From Onchidella celtica (taxonomy: Eukaryota > Mollusca > Gastropoda > Systellommatophora > Onchidiidae), in NCBI GenBank assembly GCA_963931925.1, contig OZ007569.1, positions 67,650,750 to 67,714,749 on the forward strand: a stretch of DNA of 64,000 nucleotides. The letters are read 5' to 3'. The translations under genes and the position numbers were made by a program. Below, in pieces: positions 10,601 to 20,120 of this stretch (position 1 is its first letter; each line of letters opens with the position of its first letter). The notes under the pieces were generated by a model. That model made no database searches. It was not told where the DNA came from and saw nothing but the letters and a program-made list of their open reading frames with translations.

Positions 10601-13600
10601 GTGCACAATGTGACATATGGATGGTACTCAGATGTTTTTTATATGTTGAGAATGCTCCTCTTCCCCACCTGCTTCCTTTACCACTCTGAGATATGTTTAA
10701 GAGTACCTTCTATTCATCTTGAGAAAGGTAGCATGGTACGGTAATACAAATTCAGTTTAGCTTTATTACATCAGATTCCATATTCATGACTAACATAGAT
10801 CCTTATTCATTGTCCTAATCTTTTTGAAGAACCTTCCTGTCAGTCTTAATAGGTAGGCCTATATGTCAGAAATTCAGAAATTTAGCATTTGGGCAAGCAG
10901 TCATCATCAGTCTGTGATTCTATGCGGGAAAGGATTGTGACACAGTGAGAGAGAGATCACACCACCATGTTAAATCTTCCTATTGTGATTTTGTAATGTT
11001 GTGAATTATGGTATTACTGGTAATAAGTAGTGAAAGTTATAAAGAGACTGTACCATGGCTATAATGATAAAAAATGTGGAATGCTCATTTTGATAATTTA
11101 TCTTTCCAAAGACCTCTGAGAATTAGATTTTCACTTGTTCAGTTTTCTTTTAGAATACAAGAGATAGAAATAATGAGACTAACGGTAAAGAAAATTCAAC
11201 TTGGAGAATGAATGCTTTAATTACAGATTTCTATTATTTTAAACAGTAGTATAAATTTTTATTTCCATATTTTTTTTATCTTTTAAGTCTTTCACACCAT
11301 TTATGAAAAATGGTCTTTCTTTATATATTATTGGTATAGATATCTGTTTCCATATTTGTATTAAAATTATATTTGTTTATATATTGATAAATAGTTATTT
11401 CCATATTTTTCTATCTTCCCAGTCTTTCACACCATTTAAAAAGAAAAATTATCTTTCTACAGGATAAACCAAAATGTACAGCGAGCCAAAATGCCAGTCC
11501 AACATGTTTAAAGTAAGTATTAACATTCACACATGGTACATTTGCACATGAAACTTAAAATTACAGTATGTTTTGTTTTACACAAATTAGTATTGATAAA
11601 AGGCTATGCATGAATACTTAATAGAATTGTTTAGGTGAGGTCAGATTGTGTTTTTATAAATAATGAAGGACTGAAACATTTTATCCCAGTATTGCGTACA
11701 TTTTTGCTATGCTATAAAGCACTTTCTGAGACCGAATGGATTACATTCATTGTGCAGTGACAACAGTTGTTTAGCATATATATATATATTTACTTAGGTT
11801 TAATTTGTTGTTTTTCTATGCATCAATTATATCACATTCCCAATGTATTATAAGTATTTAAGTAAGAAAGGACCCAGTCCAGTGGAAAAAATGGCTTCAT
11901 TAGCTATGTATTTGTTGTCCCTCTCAACACCAGTGTGAAAAAGTTTCCAGTGTCCTTACTTAACATCTGACATTTCTATCATATTATTTAATTTACAGAT
12001 GTGAACAAGGAATGTGGGAAAGACATTGTGTCTATGGTTTGTGCCAGGCATGTTGTGATAAATTAGGAGGCTGTCAGGGACAAGGTCATGAGAGAAGACC
12101 CTTGAACTACGATCCCTGGCCAAATAATTGGCACCGAAAAGCCAGAATTATTGATCTCAGGTAGGTGTTTTCTTCAGAATTTTGTTTCAGATTGCACACT
12201 GGTTGTTTCCTGGGCTTTTTGTTTTAAATTTAATCACAGACTGCCTGCAAAATGCAATACAGTGCATATTGAAAGAAATTATAGATTTTAAATCAACTGC
12301 CTAAATGAACACCTAAAATAGTTTTAGTTTATTGTTCTTGAGATTACATTCTGTCCTATTTGTATTTTCAGTCATTTACAACTTGAGGATCTCCCACCTC
12401 GGCTAGGCTTCAATCACATGGATGCCTGTGGCCTGGACATCTCTTACAACTGTCTGACTTGCTTACCTGGACACATAACTCTGATGAGGGGACTCGTCAG
12501 TTTCAGTGCACAGCATAATCTCATCTCACACATTCCAGTAAGTTGCACTAGTGAGCTAGAATGAATGCCTTTCATAGTGAAATTAAATATGGAGCCAGTA
12601 AACCCAAAGTCAGGTATGGAAAAGGTAATAGTGTCAACTAAACAAGTATAATACAGATGCTGGCAAAGACTTATTGAAAACTTTGTGAAGAAAAAGTGCA
12701 ATTCCACCTTCTTCTTCCTCATATCCGTGGCGTGCTCTGGGGAAGTTGCTGATCATGCGCTGCCATCCACATCTGTCTTCTGCCTTGGGGCCAAAAACGT
12801 TGTTTGTGGTCTCATCACTGGTGGGTTTGCGAAGACTTGTGATAAAGGTGGTTCTCTGCTTTCCTCATGCTTGCTTGCCGCTGGTGCTACTTTATAGGCT
12901 ACTGAAAAAGACTTAGCAAACTATGAATTTTTGTGAGCAAATTCAGATAAAAATTATGGGGCAGGATTCTTTTAGTCTGGTTTTTCTCATGGAGCTCACC
13001 ATACATTTGAGTTCTTTGTTTTGTTTCCAAAATATATTTCCATTTTGACTTTTTCCACAGGATTTCTTTATCACTTTACATCAGCTATCATGTGTTGATC
13101 TCAGAAATAACCGACTTTCTACATTTCCTGGTAAGTGTTAAATTATTTTCTTATGGAGAGAGATAGGGGTCCACACAGGACATTTTGTATGCATTTCATA
13201 AATCAGTTTTGGTTTGCTATTGTGGGGTCAATTCCAATTCTTTTATAAAAAAGATTACCTACAAAAGCCACTGATTTTGTCTATGGTCGTTTTGACATAC
13301 ATATCAGATAAATTATATTACTGCTGCAGTCAATCAACATTTTTTTGGTAATTCATTTCAAAATATAAGTGATGTTTTGTCTTTTTCCTTCGGCCTTTGT
13401 CATCATGACCATTTTATTCTTCCAACAGAGCCTTTGCTGCAACTGCCTCAGCTGCTAAAACTGTTTCTTGATCATAACAATTTGAGAGAAATACCTTGTG
13501 ATATTGACAGCCTGCACTTTTTACAATGCCTTAGTTTAGGGTAAGTCTTTCGATCAAACGAACATCAGAAATTTTATTTAGGACAACAGCAATACTTACT

Positions 13601-16600
13601 TATTTCTTTTTTTGCAAGCTTGTGGTTCTTCAACACATTGAACACAAAAAAATATTGTATTTATTTACGCATTTGAAGATTATTGAGTACATCGTTGCAT
13701 CAATTTATGCATAGCCATCAGATTTATCTCACTTTGTTTTTGTGAGAAAACATAAAGATGAATGAATTAATGCATTCCGGGGGGAAAATTCATAATTATT
13801 TTTCTTGTCTGTGTTCCTTAACGGAGTGTGCACATGATTATCTGATTAATTTTTGTTTTCACAGACACAATAATTTAACCAGCATTCCAGATACATTGTT
13901 CAACATTCATGGATTAAAGGTATATATTTTGTAATTTATTGTTTGGTTTAAGTCTTCAGTTTTCTCTTTTATGATTTGTGTTTGTTTTTTGTTTGTTTGT
14001 GGTTTTGCAAAATTTCCTCTCTTTTGGATTATTCATTTACATTTTCCACATTTTCCTGAAGCTCAGTGATTGCATTTGAATCACGTAAATTGTAAGACAT
14101 TTATATCCCCAAGATATGGGAACAATTTTTGTGTAATTTCCTGTCAGAATTTCTGTAGATGAATTTTGTGTATCTGATTTAGAGCTTGAGCAGAATCTAC
14201 AGAAATATTGTCAGGCCACAGAGATAAATATAATTCCTACAAGTAATATAACTAATGATCTTGTTTTAGAATATGGAGAATATCTGTGGCAAACAAAATG
14301 GGCCAGAAAAAATAGGAATTTAAATCAGACAAGATTGATTCATTGATTTTGTAATGAGGAAGAATGAAGGATAACCTAAATAAGAAGAAAAACAACCAGA
14401 TCTGCGACTCCACAGTTTTTCTGTGGTTTTTATGATATTTCAGATCAGTAAATGAAGTTGAAACAGCTGTTGGACAGTTTCAAGTGATTGACCTGTCTAT
14501 GTCAGGTATCTAAGTTTGAGAAGAATTAGAACATGATTGTTTATGACACAGAAATTTGCATGCAGTGGTGGTGATGATGATATCTAATGATATAAATTTG
14601 AAAACTTATGTATTTGATAATGATTTACCATTTATGATGTGTCTGTTGCATGGCTTTTCCTCAGTCATTGTCTTTGCGGGGCAACAGCAAACTGTCAATT
14701 TTGCCCAGTGGAATAGGGAACCTTGTTTGCTTACAGAGACTTGATGTCAGCCGCTGTGATTTGTGTCTCATTCCTCATACTCTGGGCTCATGTTCATTTC
14801 TTAAAAAATGCAATATTTCCTACAACAGGTAGGGTTATTGTTTCTACTGGAATGGAATTGCTTTAGGCCATGCAGAACTTTTAACTTTCTCAAGGAAAGA
14901 AAATGTATTTAAATCTTAGGGTTGCCTTTTGATTAAGAAATTAAGGTGTAGGAATTACAAAGTCGTCTCAAATCCTTGAACGTTTCAAGTCAGGTGGCAT
15001 TTGCAGCAGGATTTGTTGTGTTCAAAACATGGAAGGATAAGAGTCCCACCATCGTCTGATGGACATTGCATAATTAACAGAATTTGGTTTGAATCATTTC
15101 TGGGTTCATGTTTGCCTTGTAACTATCAGCCAGAGTGAGCCAATCAGACAATTAATCTGTTACATGTAGAAGATTCTTTGAGGTTGATAAGCTTTGCTCA
15201 ATATTGAACATTTCCTTTGCATGTGAACATATGCAAATTTTTGTTTCATAGTTATTGTCAGAGCATGAGTGCATATTGATTGCGGAAACAAATTTATGTA
15301 TCTTGAAATAATAAAACAGGTCATACATTAAATACAAATTACAATATTCAGTAAATATGTTTAAACTATTATAAAAGTATCTCCTTAGTTCGGAAGTGGT
15401 TTTGATAGATTCAAATCTTTGGAGACTTAGCGCTATCAGCTGTTGGTCCCATTCAACACATTAATTTGTTTATTGAAGCATTATGATTTTGTACTGTGTA
15501 TGTTTCCAAATCAGTGTGAAGACTTTCATGTCATCAGTCATTATAATATCGCTAAAATTAAACTGTTCTTTGAATAATTGTTTTTCCTTGTTTCTGCAGA
15601 TTATCCCACCTACCCTGTCAGATATCTCAGTGTTACAGGCTGGAGCTGTTAGATGTCAGCAACAATAAACTGACGTATTTGCCAGCCACCCTACTCTTTA
15701 GGCAAGGAGTTCTAACCCTGAAAGGTATCACTCAAAAAAAGATGAAACTATTTGTGTGAGATATCGTAATACATTACAAAATATTACTGTACATTCTATT
15801 AGTTTGTGTAGGAGGAGAGGTTCTGAGTTTCCAGTGTTGTTCGGCTATTTTGTTAATGTCTGATCAGGTCAAGTTTGATCAATTGTTCTGAAATCTGAAT
15901 AACGTAGACATAGATATGCTTAATGTATGAGCATTTACAGGGAATTGGGCTGTAATTTTCAAAATTGCCTCAAGGATCAAAGCCTGGTGTTTTTTACCAA
16001 GGCCCAGCTTGTAGGTAGAAACTGATATCAGAACTAAGCTTCTGGCATTATTGAACAGTCAGTATATGAAATGTGGAGTCTGTATTGTCAAGTCTTCTGA
16101 TGTACATAGGCAGTCACTAATCCCAGTACCTTTCTCTGTCTTCCCTGTGAAGAGGTGTATTGGGCAATACAGTATGGCTTGCATTATCATCCATTGACTT
16201 ACAGGAATACATTTGATGCCGATAAGCTGGATTTAACAGATCAATTGATTCACTCATATTTGGAATACTACACGTAGCAAGAAAGATGAGCATATATCCA
16301 GCTTTGTTTCTGTTATACTAGAGCTAATATAAGCTCCTCATGGCCAATCAGGTGGAAGCTCAAATCTCGGATGCTTATTAAAAAAATATTAGCTTTATCA
16401 AGGGGGCTGGATGGTATACATATTTGCTCTCTAAAAAGGCTTTGATTTTGGTACCATATTATGGATACTTAAGATAAGATCAGATAAGATATAACTTTAT
16501 TACCTGGGGGGGGGGGGGGGGGGGGGGGCTCAGATTCAAATGCAATGCATTCATTTCGTGCATGACTCAGTGATTGGAGATCACTTAATAGGTCTGGTGT

Positions 16601-18415
16601 ATTTTATAAAATTTACGGAAATTTAAAAAAAAAAAAAAATAACCTACTTTAAAAAGGTATTCATATAAGTGGGTTCGCAAATAAATACGTAGAGAAGTCT
16701 AGTTCAAAGGGGCTAGTTAAATGAATAAATAGATAAGTATGAAAGTACGTATGACCTGATAATAGTCTAGCAAATAAATACACGGCTGTCTATAAGGACT
16801 ATTCTGAGGATCGGTAACTTTATTACCTTGTTGCCAGGAAATTTGTTGGTACAGCATCAGTAACAGTACAACAATAAATACAATATCTAAGGCACACAGG
16901 TCTTTAACACACACACACACACATTCTCACATATCATTACCAGCAATAAGAATTTTGCTCACACACACACACTGCCAGAACAATCCATTGGGAAAACTAA
17001 CAACAGCATACTACGTCAGGAAACACTACTGCTTCGAATTGTGGATAGCAAAAAAGATCGGCTATAGCGCTGTCTGTTTTTGAATACAATATCATCCACT
17101 TTTTTGGGATTGGATTATTTGATGGAACAAAGGGTGGGAGCAATCATTTAGAATTGATTTTAGTTTCTCAATGTGCCATTTTTTAAGATTATGGCAGGTA
17201 CCATTACATACCCTTTTACTATATTTGCAGCTGCAGGCAATGACTTTCTCCTGAGACCAGAGTTGCATCCCCTGTGGTTGATGCTGGATACTGTAATATA
17301 TAAAGGCCAAAACCTTGTCCCTTCTCTCAAGACACTTGTAGAGGCCGCAGTAGAAAAGTACGAACTGGACCCAAGTCTACTTCCTTTGCCTATCCAAGGT
17401 ATACGTCCTTTATGTAAAGGTTCAAGGATACCAGAGCACTTTGCATGGTTGTTGAAAGCCCTTATTAGTTTTATTTGAATTTCAGAGTTAAAACTGTCAG
17501 TATTCTAATCCAGTGTCTTATCTTTAGATTTGCCATCAAGACAGTGCTTAGCCTATCAAGTACCAGATTATTAATTAACCTGCTAATATATTTTTTAAGT
17601 CTGTACTTGAAACAATTCAAGAACAAAAATAAATGGTATGAAATGTGAGCATATGAAACTTCAAAAAAAGCAAGAAAATAACAACAAACAAACACAAAGT
17701 CAAAGCAATGAATGTACTGTCAAATCTTGCTCAAAATTTAAGGTAATTGATGTTGCTGTAATCATACCCAGAAAACCTTTCAGATATTAACTCTTTCCCT
17801 ACCGCGAAATCCTGATTCCTATCGCGAGCCGCAAAATGCGGCTCATGAAATTCATGTTCAGTTCCAGTCCAGTGTTTACGAAACACAATTTTTGTGAATA
17901 CAATTCCCTGTAGTACATTCAAACCTTAATATTTTGAATATACATTCATTTTCACACAATGTCATATTTTTTGGTTGTCTATTGAGGGAACAAAATGGCG
18001 GCTCAAATATAGCTTGGTCCAACCGTGGAATACTGCCCAGAATGTGTGGTAGGGAAAGAGTTAAAAGATTCTCTATAGAATTGACAGGGATCATGTTTTG
18101 AAACTGAAAATATTTGTTGTTTTTTTTTTTCACTGTAGTAGAAGAAACTTCTCCGTGTTTTCCACAGCTGACCTGTCAGCAATCTCCAGCTGCTTTTACT
18201 GTGGAAAGTTGAAGGTCAACAACAGTTTTAGAGCTATCAAGTTCTGCCAGTTTGCTCACCTTTGTCCTCCAATGCCATCATATCAACTGCAGCTGCATGA
18301 GTTTCCATTCTTGCACACATTTTGTCGGAAACACCTGCATGGAAACACACCAGAAGCACTGGAATTGTGTGTGGAAACCTTGTCACATTCCTTTGAATCA
18401 AACAAAAGACTGTGA
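7531..18415 (+). CDS. Membrane-anchored leucine-rich repeat protein, 12 exons
   Basis: Joining 12 exons (7531-7639, 10318-10541, 11463-11512, 11999-12160, 12372-12537, 13061-13130, 13429-13540, 13865-13919, 14665-14828, 15600-15724, 17237-17398, 18168-18415) gives one 548-residue frame, with GT/AG sites and matching phases throughout. Residues about 23-41 are hydrophobic (signal anchor or membrane segment). Residues 116-153 are Cys-rich, with C126xxC129 and C143xxC146. Residues about 178-415 hold around 11 leucine-rich repeats of the LxxLxLxxNxLxxLP type (for example LSCVDLRNNRLSTFP). Residues 475-522 carry C475xxC478 and C519xxH522, a possible zinc-binding module; LRRC28 and LRRC58 also have Cys motifs after their repeats. 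LRRs usually bind proteins; the ligand is unknown. No named orthologue is claimed. Confidence 0.85.
7687..7798. repeat. TCTAGA tandem repeats in intron 1
   Basis: Three short clusters of the palindromic 6-mer TCTAGA/GATCTA lie at about 7687-7722, 7740-7755 and 7777-7798, separated by ordinary sequence. Confidence 0.85.
8185..8329 (+). mobile_element. tRNA-like SINE, copy 1 (interrupted)
   Basis: TAGCATAGTAG (8210-8220) resembles an RNA polymerase III A box and GGTTCGTTTCT (8249-8259) a B box, with about 28 bp between them as in tRNA-derived SINEs. A T-rich tail follows. The element at 8334-9104 interrupts it; sequence continuing this repeat resumes at 9105 to about 9143. The family is not recognised. 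Confidence 0.5.
8334..9104. mobile_element. TTAA-flanked piggyBac-like element
   Basis: TTAA occurs on both sides (8330-8333 and 9105-9108). The ends form an imperfect terminal inverted repeat: CCCTCACCCTGCGCG on the left against CTCATAACCTGCGCG read inward from the right. The related repeat copy at 9155-9310 lacks the insert at this point and serves as an empty site. TTAA target choice and C-rich short ends fit piggyBac-type elements. The internal open frames (about 8520-8678 and 8647-8889) are not recognisable as transposase, so it is probably non-autonomous. Confidence 0.6.
9155..9310 (+). mobile_element. SINE copy 2 (uninterrupted, truncated)
   Basis: It shares the B-box-like GGTTCGGTTCTCAGCA block, the AAGTCTTTTTATCAG block, and the trailing ATCCAACAACAATAATAGGG segment with copy 1, but without the 771 bp insert. 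The A-box half is missing or diverged. Confidence 0.5.
10318..10541 (+). CDS. LRR gene exon 2
   Basis: Acceptor CTTGCAG and donor AAG|GTAAGT. It encodes residues 37-111, from the end of the membrane segment into a polar, basic region (RHGRQADIAQARAMYSKRED). It enters with two bases of a split codon and leaves in phase 0. Confidence 0.8.
11463..11512 (+). CDS. LRR gene exon 3
   Basis: A 50 bp exon between CTACAG and AA|GTAAGT. It supplies C116 and C126 of the Cys-rich segment, with C126 pairing in a CxxC with C129 from exon 4. Confidence 0.7.
11999..12160 (+). CDS. LRR gene exon 4
   Basis: Acceptor TTTACAG and donor CTCAG|GTAGGT. It encodes the Cys-rich CEQGMWERHCVYGLCQACC segment, a Trp/Pro-rich linker, and the start of the first leucine-rich repeat (ARIIDLS). 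Confidence 0.88.
12372..12537 (+). CDS. LRR gene exon 5
   Basis: Acceptor TTTTCAG and donor CCA|GTAAGT. It encodes residues 183-237 with LRRs such as CGLDISYNCLTCLP. Confidence 0.9.
13061..13130 (+). CDS. LRR gene exon 6
   Basis: Acceptor TTCCACAG and donor CTG|GTAAGT. It encodes residues 238-260, one repeat (LSCVDLRNNRLSTFP), leaving phase 1. Confidence 0.9.
13429..13540 (+). CDS. LRR gene exon 7
   Basis: Acceptor CCAACAG and donor AGG|GTAAGT. It encodes residues 262-297 with LLKLFLDHNNLREIP. Confidence 0.9.
13865..13919 (+). CDS. LRR gene exon 8
   Basis: Acceptor TTCACAG and donor AAG|GTATAT. It encodes residues 299-316 (HNNLTSIPDTLFNIHGLK), completing the repeat begun in exon 7. Confidence 0.88.
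14665..14828 (+). CDS. LRR gene exon 9
   Basis: Acceptor TCCTCAG and donor ACAG|GTAGGG. It encodes residues 317-370 with the repeats SLSLRGNSKLSILP, LQRLDVSRCDLCLIP and LKKCNISYN. Confidence 0.9.
15600..15724 (+). CDS. LRR gene exon 10
   Basis: Acceptor TTCTGCAG and donor AAAG|GTATCA. It encodes residues 372-412 with LELLDVSNNKLTYLP, leaving phase 1. Confidence 0.9.
16506..16528. repeat. Run of 23 G in intron 10
   Basis: An uninterrupted G run just after GATAAGAT-type repeats (16471-16495) and TTTATTACC. Such GATAA repeats are common LINE tails, so this may be a degraded element end. Run length may be unreliable in assembly. Confidence 0.7.
17237..17398 (+). CDS. LRR gene exon 11
   Basis: Acceptor GCTGCAG, chosen because it completes VLTLKGNDF, the usual LRR ending; the alternative GCAG six bases upstream is also in frame. 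Donor is CCAAG|GTATAC. It encodes residues 414-466, the helical region after the repeats. Confidence 0.85.
17791..18060. mobile_element. TTAA-flanked MITE, piggyBac type
   Basis: The 270 bp element has perfect 13 bp terminal inverted repeats (CTCTTTCCCTACC at 17791-17803, GGTAGGGAAAGAG at 18048-18060), flanked by TTAA at 17787-17790 and 18061-18064. No coding capacity. It lies in intron 11 of the LRR gene, ending about 110 bp before the last exon's acceptor. Confidence 0.85.
18168..18415 (+). CDS. LRR gene exon 12 (C-terminus and stop)
   Basis: Acceptor TTTCCACAG. It encodes residues 468-548 with C475xxC478, C519xxH522 and a TGA stop. An upstream AG at 18137 would put the exon in a frame with an early stop, so the acceptor at 18167 is preferred. 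Confidence 0.85.
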
Positions 18416-18711
18416 TGAAATGTTGGTTTTGAAGCTGTGAAAACTGTTTGACAAAAGCTGAGTCACAGATAACGGGAAAGCTATATTTGGAATGCAGAAA
18501 GACTTCACAGATTTGTTTTTTTATGTCATAAGAGGTAGATGGGAAAATACTCAGCAGAACATAGCAATATATAGCCTGAGCTTCAATATTTAGTAATCAG
18601 ATTTTATGACTAGGAACTGGCTGTAACAATTACTAGCACATTCCATGAATCTTGGATAAAAGGAAAGATTTTGGTTGTGAAAGTGGAATTCTCCAGAGAC
18701 TGCCATAAATG

Positions 18712-19064
18712 TTGAGGTGCCAGGCACTCCACGGATAAACTTGTTCTTGTCTTATTTTAAGGTGCCAGGCACTCAGTGGATATACTTGTTTTTGTCTGTG
18801 TTGAGGTGCCAGGCACTCAGTGGATATACTTGTTTTTGTCCTATGTTGAGGTGCCAGGCACTCAGTGGATATACTTGTTTTTGTCTTATGTTGAGGTGCC
18901 AGGCACTCCGTGGATATACTTGTTTTTGTCTGTGTTGAGGTGCCAGGCACTCCATAGATATTCTTGTTTTTGTCTGTGTTGAGGTGCCAGGCACTCCATA
19001 GATATTCTTGTTTTTGTCTGTGTTGAGGTGCCAGGCACTCCATAGATATTCTTGTTTTTGTCTT
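18712..19064. repeat. 44-45 bp minisatellite, about 8 units
   Basis: Units beginning TTGAGGTGCCAGGCACTC start at about 18801, 18846, 18891, 18935, 18979 and 19023, with two more diverged units to the left. The unit changes from 45 to 44 bp along the array. Each unit carries the near-palindrome GGTGCCAGGCACT. Open frames on both strands here merely translate the repeat. Confidence 0.95.
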
Positions 19065-19080
19065 TAATTTGTTTGAAATC

Positions 19081-19128
19081 AGAATGCATTGATAAATCTT
19101 TTTATTTTATTTGATTGGTTTCTCACTG
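19081..19128 (+). repeat. 48 bp inverted repeat, left arm
   Basis: Exactly the reverse complement of 19927-19974 over all 48 positions; the flanks do not match. Confidence 0.95.
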
Positions 19129-19926
19129 AAAAGACAGAGAACAGATACTGCAGTCAGTTTCAGTTGCATTATTGTATGTGGCTGTCATTAGTATTGAAGT
19201 GCCATGTGGATTATAGTAATAATATATATATCTATATATAATGAATCTTCAGCAAAGGGCTCCATGATGTCCCATTTATAGATGCTGCCTACATTTATAT
19301 GTAGGGTATTGCCCAATGGCAGCAATAGGGAATTTTTGTCCAAATTGAAGAGGTCATGATTTCATGTGAAACTATAAGAATACATTAGATGTATGTGATA
19401 GCCACCAAACTTATGGCAGTGTCAGTATTTTGGAAATGTTGAAATAGGCATTGACGGATTCATCTTGCCTTTACAAGGAATGGGTTCACCTGCCCCTTGA
19501 AGTTTCCTTTATTGAAGTGATCATCTTATTGCCAGATTTAAACCTGTCTGAGAGTCATTTTGCATACATATGAAATTTAAATTTTAAATACTACATTCAG
19601 TCACTGGACAGTGTTGGGAAGTACTGAGAATTGATGAAGGGAATATTTTGTAATGTTTGTCATTCAGTGGTTTGCACTGCATATAGAATTTTGATATGTA
19701 AGAAAGGGAAGGATGAAGATCCTGTCTTATCATGTGCATACATTTAATTTCCAAACATGATGAATTGAGCATCTTTTGAAATTTAGTGATCTGTTTCTTT
19801 TTTTTATTTATTATTTTTTTAAAACTGTGGCTGTTGTACTGTTTTCAGAAAAAATATTAATGTGTGTCTTATTTGATTTATGTATGAAATCCAAATGCCT
19901 TGCTTTTACTATATTATTATTGTTTA

Positions 19927-19974
19927 CAGTGAGAAACCAATCAAATAAAATAAAAAGATTTATCAATGCATTCT
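19927..19974 (-). repeat. 48 bp inverted repeat, right arm
   Basis: Perfect reverse complement of 19081-19128. This arm contains two overlapping AATAAA hexamers (19944 and 19949) on the plus strand, so a possible poly(A) signal lies inside a potential RNA duplex. Confidence 0.95.
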
Positions 19975-20112
19975 TCAGGTGCTTCTTTAAGTGACAGAAA
20001 ATCTTTTAATTCTTTCAGTATCATCATCTGATTCATTGCCATTCTTATCATTCCTTGATCTGTAGCGATTTTGTGCCAACCTTAAGCACAAGACCATAAA
20101 AAATTGTGTCTT

Positions 20113-20118
20113 AATAAA
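20113..20118 (+). promoter_or_regulatory. Candidate poly(A) signal of LRR gene
   Basis: AATAAA in TTAATAAAGC, about 1.7 kb after the stop. It is one of several AATAAA hexamers, so its use is a guess. Confidence 0.25.
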
Positions 20119-20120
20119 GC

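Larger units (their letters stand above)
18416..20120 (+). other. Probable 3' UTR and downstream of LRR gene
   Basis: No coding region follows the stop. The stretch holds a minisatellite, an inverted repeat pair, and several AATAAA hexamers (19944, 19949, 20113). The true cleavage site cannot be chosen without transcript data. Confidence 0.45.

Noticed and set aside
18633-19089. Several overlapping open frames on both strands
   Set aside because: All are translations of the 44-45 bp minisatellite; the 45 bp period keeps frames open by chance.
19081-19974. Reading the 48 bp inverted repeat as the ends of a DNA transposon
   Set aside because: No target duplication flanks the arms and no coding content lies between them.
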